From contig VFZQ01000325.1 of assembly GCA_016871135.1 (NCBI GenBank), positions 1-6,354 of the forward strand: a stretch of DNA of 6,354 nt, written 5' to 3'. The DNA is from Acidobacteriota bacterium (lineage in GTDB: Bacteria > Acidobacteriota > Terriglobia > Bryobacterales > Bryobacteraceae). The notes under the pieces are model-generated. The model was given only the letters and a program-made list of their open reading frames with translations. It made no database searches and was not told the origin of the DNA. Of the stretch, positions 1 to 5,193 are shown piece by piece. Both the position numbers and the translations under genes were made by a program. Position 1 is the stretch's first letter. The number at the start of each line of letters is the position of its first letter.

Positions 1-707
1 TGAATGATCATCGCGGCCAGCGACTTGATGTCCTCAATACCCGTGCGGCGCACAAGTTGCTGAAACGCCTTGCTGCGGTCCTGCCCGGCTTTAACCTGCA
101 TGACGACCGTGAAGAATTCGCCGGACAGTTCGGGGTAGATGAACTGCATCTCCTCGCACACGCGGGTGAGCGCTTGATCGAGCGCTAGGCCGGTTCCGAG
201 GACAATGCCGAGCAGGTCGACCGTATCCGGCAACGCCTCTTGCAGCTTGGCGCGATACCGCTTCATCAAACGATACAACACCTGCTTCGGGAGCAACCAG
301 CCGAGCAGAAACGCGGGCGCCAATCCAAGCGCTTTCGAAAACAGCGGCTTCCCTTCCTCCTGAACGATCCACGAACCGACAAGCAGAAACAGCAAGAACG
401 CCAAGTTGAACATGGCGAACAGCGCCAACGCCTCGCGCTTACGGAAACCGGCTTGGCGCAACAACTGCTCGCTCTCTTCGAGAACGCTATCGACGCCGGG
501 GATCAGCGCGACGAAGTACAAGAACGAATTCAGGAATCCGCCGCCGAGCTTGCGTTTGGCCTCGCGGGAGCCGCCCTGTTTTCGATTGGCCATTAATTCA
601 TCGAGGCGATCGTCGAGCGGATTCTCCTGCGGCTGCAAGAGTTGGATGGCGCTCCAACCCATCGCGGCGAGCGCAGCAAACATGAGGATGAAGAAGAGAA
701 TCGCCAT
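1..707 (-). CDS. tadC: TadC, type II/IV secretion system F-domain platform protein (3' end cut by window edge)
   Basis: Polytopic inner-membrane protein that, with TadB, forms the platform on which the CpaF/TadA ATPase acts during Flp pilus assembly. I translated this frame by hand: ATG at 707-705 opens 235 codons with no stop before the left edge, so the C-terminus is missing (family members are usually about 300 residues or a little more). Residues 1-24 are a hydrophobic N-terminal segment. A charged stretch follows (27-55), then a hydrophobic pair at about 92-140. The T2SSF-type domain begins near residue 152, with the typical run LPDTVDLLGIVLGTGLALDQ from 159 and a conserved-looking basic/acidic helix after it (CEEMQ, 184-188). 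The last part seen (KAGQDRSKAFQQL) matches the family's mid-domain. The start lies 3 bp after the tadB stop with only a weak purine-rich site, so translation is probably coupled to tadB. Family assignment is firm; the C-terminus is unseen. Confidence 0.93.
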   Translation of the reverse strand, partial: MAILFFILMFAALAAMGWSAIQLLQPQENPLDDRLDELMANRKQGGSREAKRKLGGGFLNSFLYFVALIPGVDSVLEESEQLLRQAGFRKREALALFAMFNLAFLLFLLVGSWIVQEEGKPLFSKALGLAPAFLLGWLLPKQVLYRLMKRYRAKLQEALPDTVDLLGIVLGTGLALDQALTRVCEEMQFIYPELSGEFFTVVMQVKAGQDRSKAFQQLVRRTGIEDIKSLAAMII

Positions 708-710
708 AGA

Positions 711-1685
711 TTAGATCTTCGGATTGGAGAGCTTACGGATGACGAGAATGCCGAGGCATTCCGAGCAGACGGCGTAGATGAAGAACATGCTGCCGACTTC
801 GTCGTTGACGAGAATGTCGATGTACTCGGGCTTCATAAACCAGAGCACGAGACCGAACATGATCGGCATGCCGCACAACAAGGCCGCCGACCAGCGCTGC
901 TGCGCGGTTCCGGCTTTTAGTTTCTCGCGTAGGGCAAGGCGCTCGCGCACCAGCAGCGCAAGGTTCTCGAGAACGGCCACCATGTTCGCGCCGGTTTGAC
1001 GCTGGAGGATAAGGCCCGTGATGAAAAACTTCAAATCGATCAGCGGGATTCGCTGGCCGAGATTGTGAAGCGCGGCGTCGAGCGTGGAACCAAGCGCCAT
1101 TTCTTCCATCAATTTCTTGAACTCCTGGCGCACGGGGTCGGGCGACTCGGTGCCGATCGTTTCGAGACCCGACTGAATATTGTGGCCCGCTTTCATCGAT
1201 CGATTGAACAGATCGATTGCGTCGGGCAATTGCGTTTCGAACTTAGCCAGGCGCGCGGCACGCTTGCGCATGATCAGCCCGAGCGGGATCGCGGCGACCA
1301 GTGCGGCGAACAGGACTCGGATCGCGAGCAGCGGGATGAACAGCGAGAACACAAGGAACATGCCGATGAATAGCAGAGCGGTGATGCCGAGCACATCTGC
1401 GGCGCGATAACGCAGGTCGGCTTGATTGATGTAGGGCTGCAACCGGCCGAGTGTTCCGCCCCAGGTGAGTAACTCGCCGAGCCACGCGAATGTGCCGCGT
1501 TCTTCGCGGCGAAGAAGGTCGGCGCGCTCGCGGCGGCGCTCGCCGCTGGCGCGCGAGCGGAGTTCCCGCAAGCGCTGTTGCAACGTTCCGGCCGAGGCTT
1601 GTTCGGGTACAGAGAAGACGTAGTAGCTGGCGGCGAAGAAGGCCGCGCCGAAGATTGCGAAGGCAACGAAGAAGAAGCCGAGCAC
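711..1685 (-). CDS. tadB: TadB, type II/IV secretion system F-domain platform protein
   Basis: Inner-membrane platform protein of the Tad pilus machine, partner of TadC and of the CpaF ATPase. The 324-residue length is normal for TadB. Residues 1-24 are a membrane segment. Residues 35-63 are a strongly charged Arg/Glu linker, likely helical and cytoplasmic. Two hydrophobic segments lie at about 97-138. The T2SSF domain covers about 148-285, with LPDAIDLFNRSMKAGHNIQ at 153-171 and GLILQRQTGANMVAVLENLA at 224-243, both hallmark runs of the family. Two further membrane segments follow at about 266-285 and 299-316. Translation starts at GTG (1685-1683), whose first base is the last base of the cpaF TAG stop. 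A strong Shine-Dalgarno sequence sits 8 nt upstream, which fixes this start. No internal defect is visible. Confidence 0.95.
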   Translation of the reverse strand: MLGFFFVAFAIFGAAFFAASYYVFSVPEQASAGTLQQRLRELRSRASGERRRERADLLRREERGTFAWLGELLTWGGTLGRLQPYINQADLRYRAADVLGITALLFIGMFLVFSLFIPLLAIRVLFAALVAAIPLGLIMRKRAARLAKFETQLPDAIDLFNRSMKAGHNIQSGLETIGTESPDPVRQEFKKLMEEMALGSTLDAALHNLGQRIPLIDLKFFITGLILQRQTGANMVAVLENLALLVRERLALREKLKAGTAQQRWSAALLCGMPIMFGLVLWFMKPEYIDILVNDEVGSMFFIYAVCSECLGILVIRKLSNPKI

Positions 1686-2998
1686 TAGTCAGCCACCTCC
1701 TGCACTTCGCTGTAGATCGCGTCGTCGAGATGGACGCCGTAGGCGCGTATGCGGTCGGCACAGATCGGCTTGTACCCGGTGGCGCGGAATTTGCCTAGGG
1801 CGCGTCCGCCGGCGCTGATGCCTTCGCGTTCGAATTGGAAGATGTCTTCGATGGCCATCATGTCACCATCGACGCCGGTGACTTCGCTGATGCTGACAAC
1901 CTTGCGGGTGCCATCGGTCAGGCGCGCGCAGTGGACCACGAGATTCACGGCGCTGGCGAGCATCTGGCGGATGACGCGGTCGGGGATCGAAGAACTCGCC
2001 ATCATGACCATGGTCTCGAGACGCGAGAAGGCGTCGCGGCCTGTGTTGGCGTGCGTTGTTGTCATCGATCCGTCGTGGCCGGTGTTCATGGCCTGCATCA
2101 TGTCCATGGCTTCGGCGCCCCGGCACTCGCCAATGATAATGCGGTCGGGGCGCATGCGGAGGGCATTGATGACGAGATCGCGCTGAGAGATGGCGCCGGC
2201 GCCTTCAATGTTCATCGGGCGCGTTTCCAGGCGCACGACGTGATCCTGCTGCATTTGTAACTCGGCGGTGTCTTCGATGGTGACGACGCGCTCTTCGTCG
2301 CGAATGAACCGCGAGAGCGTGTTCAGCATGGTCGTCTTGCCCGAACCCGAACCGCCCGAGACGACAATATTCAGACGGGCCTTGACGGCGCCGGCGAGAA
2401 ACTCGATCATGCCGGGCGTAAAGGTCTCCAGCCGAAGAAGATCGTCAACGGTCAGCAGTTTCTTGCCAAACCGGCGGATGGACATCACGGGCCCGGTCAA
2501 CGATAGCGGCGGAATGACCGCGCAAACACGGCTGCCGTCGCCGAGGCGCGCGTCGACGATCGGCGAGGAGTCGTCGATCCGGCGGCCAATGTTGGAAACA
2601 ATCCGATCGATGATCGTTCGAACGTGGGCGGTATCCTTAAAGCGCACGCTGGTCTCGACGACCTTGCCGTTGCGTTCGACGTAGACCGAATCGGGTCCAT
2701 TAACCAAGATGTCGCTAATGGTCAGGTCCTTCATCAGGGCTTCGAGCGGCCCCAGGCCGTAGACTTCGTCGAGGACTTCTTCGATCAGACGGTCGCGCTC
2801 GCCCGCGTTGAGCGGGATACCTTCGTCGCGGACAATGCGCTCAATGTTGACGCCGAGGGTCTCGCGCACGCCGTCCTTGTTAAGGCCGCGCAACTGCTCC
2901 GGGGTAAGCGTCGTGAGCAGTTTAGCGTGGATCCGCGTCTTGATGCCGAACCATCGGTCGGCGCCAGCGGCTGGGCGTGGAGTCGCGCGGGTGGACAT
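1685..2998 (-). CDS. cpaF: CpaF/TadA, secretion ATPase of the Flp pilus
   Basis: Cytoplasmic hexameric-type ATPase of the VirB11/PulE superfamily that powers Flp pilus assembly through TadB and TadC. All nucleotide-binding motifs are intact in the 437 residues: Walker A GGSGSGKTT at 215-223 (K221), the acidic box TIEDTAELQM at 240-249, Walker B with the catalytic Glu in RIIIGE at 286-291, and the His box GHDGSMTTTHA at 307-317. The N-terminal domain (about 20-180) shows the CpaF pattern: a short IHAKLL helix at 23-28, YGLGPLEALMKD at 80-91, ISDILVNGPDSVYVERNGK at 94-112, and RIDDSSPIVDARLGDGSRV at 140-158. The ATG at 2998 lies 6 bp after the cpaE stop and lacks a good ribosome binding site, so coupling to cpaE is likely. 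The stop overlaps the tadB GTG by one base. Length and motifs are ordinary for the family. Confidence 0.97.
   Translation of the reverse strand: MSTRATPRPAAGADRWFGIKTRIHAKLLTTLTPEQLRGLNKDGVRETLGVNIERIVRDEGIPLNAGERDRLIEEVLDEVYGLGPLEALMKDLTISDILVNGPDSVYVERNGKVVETSVRFKDTAHVRTIIDRIVSNIGRRIDDSSPIVDARLGDGSRVCAVIPPLSLTGPVMSIRRFGKKLLTVDDLLRLETFTPGMIEFLAGAVKARLNIVVSGGSGSGKTTMLNTLSRFIRDEERVVTIEDTAELQMQQDHVVRLETRPMNIEGAGAISQRDLVINALRMRPDRIIIGECRGAEAMDMMQAMNTGHDGSMTTTHANTGRDAFSRLETMVMMASSSIPDRVIRQMLASAVNLVVHCARLTDGTRKVVSISEVTGVDGDMMAIEDIFQFEREGISAGGRALGKFRATGYKPICADRIRAYGVHLDDAIYSEVQEVAD
1694..1701 (-). promoter_or_regulatory. Strong Shine-Dalgarno site of tadB
   Basis: On the minus strand these bases read AGGAGGTG, a near-perfect complement of the 16S rRNA 3' end, 8 nt before the GTG start of tadB and inside the last codons of cpaF. 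It settles GTG as the start codon and is the best ribosome binding site in the window. Confidence 0.85.
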
Positions 2999-3004
2999 GA
3001 ACGA

Positions 3005-4180
3005 TTACGCGGTCTGCGCCAACTCCTTTTTCACGCCGGTGGCTTTGTCGGCGAAAGCGCGGAGAACGCGATCCATGTCGGGGAATGCCTGGCGGTCGGT
3101 GACAAGGGGACGCGCGCGGTTGATGCTGGCCAGCATCGCCGCCGAATCGGGGATGCCGTAGAAGACGGGCTGGTTCAGCGTTTGCTGTACCTGTTCGAGC
3201 GACGCCACCTGCGAGCCGGGTTTCTTCTGATAGCGATTGATGACAATCTTAATTTGATCGGCGGTGAAGCCGAGGCGCATCAGGTAACTCAGGTATCGCT
3301 GGGTGTTTCGGATCGCTGGGAATTCCTGCGTCGTGACGAGGAAGATCGCCGAGGACACTTGAAGCGCCGCGAGGGTGAGTTCGTTCGACAAGTCGCAGCC
3401 GGCGTCGAGGACGATCAACTCGTATTTTTCGACGAGGAACGTCGTAAACTCGCGCAGCATCGAATCACTGAAGGCGGTGCGCGGCTGTTCGAGCGAGTCG
3501 GGCGGACCGACGAGCAGGAAGCCGGTAGCGTCGCGGGTTACGAATCCTTCGAACAGCGACTGGTCGAGGCGATCGAGATTTTCTCCAACTTCGACGAGCG
3601 TGTATTGCGGCGCGGCGCCAACTTGCATCGCCACATCGTTCGATGTCCAATCCAGGTCGAGCAGTACGGTTTGTTTCTTGCGCTGCGCCTGAATGGTCGC
3701 GAAGTTGACGGCGAGCGCCGTAGTGCCGACGCCGCCTTTGGCGCCGAGGAACGTGTATACGCGGCCTAACTGACTGCCGCCAGTGATAGCGCGGCGGGGC
3801 GTGCGTTCGAGCCGCGTCAGAGCGTCGCGGAGATCGCTGCGCTTGAGCGGCATCGTGAGATAGTCGTTCGCGCCGCTGCGAATCGTCAGCAGGATGCTTT
3901 CGCCGTCTTCGGAGTAGTCGCAAACGATGACGTAGAGATCGGGCACGGCTTGCTTTAGTTTTTCGAGCGCCTTGATGCCATTAACCGGATCGGCGGAGAT
4001 GTCGAGAAACAGCGCGGCGTCCGGGTGCCGGTCGACGTCTTGCAGGACGCGGATGTAGAGGTTCGCGGAGACTTCCGGATACTCGCCGACGATGCGCGCA
4101 TTGGGCGTGTTGGCGGTGGTATCGCGGACCAGGTCGCGGACCTGGTCGTCGGCGGAAGCGATTAATAACGTAAAGGACAT
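3005..4180 (-). CDS. cpaE: CpaE/TadZ, receiver-like plus ParA/MinD-type ATPase of the Tad pilus
   Basis: In this family the protein localises the Tad assembly complex, often at the pole. The 391 residues hold two domains. Residues 1-130 are a response-regulator receiver fold: acidic pair D11/D12, the phosphoacceptor position D60 in FLDIS, and GANDYLTMPL at 103-112. The usual switch Thr is D88 and the usual Lys before Pro is M110, so the receiver looks degenerate. Residues about 138-385 are a MinD/ParA ATPase: P-loop GAKGGVGTT at 146-154, which keeps the signature Lys K148 but has T153 where the P-loop Lys normally sits; LLDLDWTSND at 173-182 (switch region, D175 and D177); and Walker B ELIVLDAG at 254-261 (D259). 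A start at 4222 is open in frame but would overlap the preceding pseudopilin by 23 bp. I prefer the ATG at 4180-4178, which gives MSFTLLIAS, a normal receiver first strand, and has an AAGAGA site 8 nt upstream. The 19-bp gap upstream and 6-bp gap downstream place it inside the operon. Confidence 0.94.
   Translation of the reverse strand: MSFTLLIASADDQVRDLVRDTTANTPNARIVGEYPEVSANLYIRVLQDVDRHPDAALFLDISADPVNGIKALEKLKQAVPDLYVIVCDYSEDGESILLTIRSGANDYLTMPLKRSDLRDALTRLERTPRRAITGGSQLGRVYTFLGAKGGVGTTALAVNFATIQAQRKKQTVLLDLDWTSNDVAMQVGAAPQYTLVEVGENLDRLDQSLFEGFVTRDATGFLLVGPPDSLEQPRTAFSDSMLREFTTFLVEKYELIVLDAGCDLSNELTLAALQVSSAIFLVTTQEFPAIRNTQRYLSYLMRLGFTADQIKIVINRYQKKPGSQVASLEQVQQTLNQPVFYGIPDSAAMLASINRARPLVTDRQAFPDMDRVLRAFADKATGVKKELAQTA
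4127..4147. repeat. Perfect 9-bp inverted repeat inside the 5' end of cpaE
   Basis: The arms GACCAGGTC and GACCTGGTC are exact reverse complements separated by GCG. In the transcript this is a GC-rich stem of nine pairs with a three-base loop, spanning nucleotides 34-54 of the cpaE coding region (residues 12-18). It overlaps the codons for a repeated Gln/Leu-Val-Arg-Asp pattern, so it may be a by-product of the protein sequence. Confidence 0.6.
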
Positions 4181-4188
4181 TCGCTGGT

Positions 4189-4194
4189 TCTCTT
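4189..4194 (-). promoter_or_regulatory. Weak ribosome binding site of cpaE
   Basis: The minus strand reads AAGAGA within a purine-rich stretch of the 19-bp gap, 8 nt before the ATG at 4180. It is a modest match, but it favours the MSFTLL start over the longer in-frame start at 4222. Confidence 0.5.
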
Positions 4195-4199
4195 TTCGG

Positions 4200-4703
4200 T
4201 TAAGGCAGACACTCCCCGGCATCCGGGTCGCAGCCCGCGCTTTCGATCGGCAGGGACGTAAGAAACTCGGGCATCTGGACGGGCGGAAGGCCGAGGTAAC
4301 TCATAAAGTGGCGGAACTGGTAACCGGTGATGCGGATGCTGACGGCGTCGGGAATACAATCCGTGCTGCACTGGCTGCCGTCGCATTGGAAATCTTCAAG
4401 AGCGCCCGACTCTACGTTGCGCGTGTAGTAGTTAATGGTGATGTCGGCGGTGCCGCCGGCGAACTCCTGTTGATCCATGTGTACGGGAACATGCGTGCGC
4501 ATCCAGTTGCGGACGTTTTCGCCGCCCTGATAACAGTGGGTGGCGGCGTAGCGCGCGCCTTCGCGCGTCCACTCCACCGCGGAGTGCCAGGTCCAGAGCA
4601 GTTGCGCCGTAAAGATAATCATGAAAGTCAGCGGGAAGACCACGCCGGCCGAGGTCAGCACGAACTCGACCGAAGCCTGTCCTCGTTGATTAAAGCGAGC
4701 CAT
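4200..4703 (-). CDS. tadE: TadE-family pseudopilin, Cys-rich
   Basis: Small bitopic protein of the TadE/TadF pseudopilin type, needed for Flp pilus production in known systems and processed by the TadV prepilin peptidase. It is 167 residues long. The short basic leader ends in RG at 7-8, followed by QASVEF: G8 at -1 and E13 at +5 form a prepilin-peptidase site. A membrane segment follows at about 14-39, then EWTREGARYAA at 44-54, a typical TadE sequence. The periplasmic/extracellular part has six cysteines (57, 107, 112, 116, 158, 165), three of them clustered in residues 107-116. The start ATG (4703-4701) lies 14 bp inside the end of the preceding pseudopilin gene and has a GAGGG ribosome binding site 6 nt upstream, so this start is well supported. 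TadE versus TadF cannot be separated from sequence alone. Confidence 0.9.
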   Translation of the reverse strand: MARFNQRGQASVEFVLTSAGVVFPLTFMIIFTAQLLWTWHSAVEWTREGARYAATHCYQGGENVRNWMRTHVPVHMDQQEFAGGTADITINYYTRNVESGALEDFQCDGSQCSTDCIPDAVSIRITGYQFRHFMSYLGLPPVQMPEFLTSLPIESAGCDPDAGECLP

Positions 4704-5193
4704 AGGGCACCCTCACCACCGGACGCAGAAGGAACGTTTCATTAGGGAAAAACGGAATATTGGTGCGAACCGAATAGCCGTCGGGAATTGTGACGACAAC
4801 AAAATCGGGTCCGCGGCCGCCTTGGCCGATATCGCAACCGGTCGAGGAGCAATCGCATTCGCCGAGTTGGGGGTTGTCGGTGGCGATGCGTTCGAGACGG
4901 ACCGTGATGAGATCGGGCGTGAGATTAGCGAGTATCAGATCGCCCGCCGTATCGCCGACACCGCGTGTCGCGAGATTCTTGGCGTCGGTCACTATGGGGT
5001 CGCCCTCGTCGCAAAAGTTCACGCCGGTTTGCGAAGAGGCGTAGCGAGCCGTGGTGTAGAGAATCTTCTGGAGCGTGTAGTAGGTCCAGGTAATGCGTGC
5101 GAACTCGATCGTACCCCACAACAGCATGGCCATGATCGGGATGAAGAGAACAGCTTCAAACAGGGAGGCTCCGGACTGGCGCGCGCGTCTCAT
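4690..5193 (-). CDS. tadE: TadE/TadF-family pseudopilin, Cys-containing
   Basis: Second TadE-type pseudopilin, also 167 residues. The basic leader RRARQSG ends at G8 and is followed by ASLFE, so the cleavage site is G8|A9 with E13 at +5. The hydrophobic segment is about 14-37 and runs into the typical TadE amphipathic stretch with EFARITWTYYTLQ at 30-42 and TARYAS at 48-53. The outer part has four cysteines (61, 113, 115, 120), with a cluster at 113-120 at nearly the same relative place as in the neighbouring TadE protein. The ATG at 5193 overlaps the TGA of the TadG-like gene as ATGA, and the ribosome binding site is weak (AAGG 13 nt upstream), which points to translational coupling. Its 3' end overlaps the next gene by 14 bp. 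It may be the functional TadF; the family is clear, the letter is not. Confidence 0.88.
   Translation of the reverse strand: MRRARQSGASLFEAVLFIPIMAMLLWGTIEFARITWTYYTLQKILYTTARYASSQTGVNFCDEGDPIVTDAKNLATRGVGDTAGDLILANLTPDLITVRLERIATDNPQLGECDCSSTGCDIGQGGRGPDFVVVTIPDGYSVRTNIPFFPNETFLLRPVVRVPYGSL
4710..4714 (-). promoter_or_regulatory. Shine-Dalgarno site of the downstream TadE gene
   Basis: The minus strand reads GAGGG here, 6 nt before the ATG at 4703 and inside the end of the preceding pseudopilin gene. It supports the start that creates the 14-bp gene overlap. Confidence 0.7.

Noticed and set aside
1500..1516. A 17-bp near-palindrome, TTCTTCGC and GCGAAGAA around one base
   Set aside because: It encodes the Leu-Arg-Arg-Glu-Glu part of the charged TadB linker. 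The loop is too short for the full stem, and nothing similar recurs as an operator, so chance from codon choice is likely.
2624..3769. A 381-codon open frame on the plus strand, antisense to cpaE and cpaF
   Set aside because: It lies wholly across two genes with intact catalytic motifs on the other strand. Its translation is rich in Arg, Glu, Asp and Val with no recognisable motif, as expected for the mirror of GC-rich coding DNA.
4181..4222. An upstream in-frame ATG that would add 14 residues to CpaE
   Set aside because: The extension (MPGSVCLNRKENQR) is not part of a receiver fold, overlaps the preceding gene by 23 bp, and the internal ATG has its own ribosome site at a normal distance.
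4092..4745. A 217-codon open frame on the plus strand across cpaE and the TadE gene
   Set aside because: It spans a gene junction on the opposite strand and shows no protein family features; a shadow frame.
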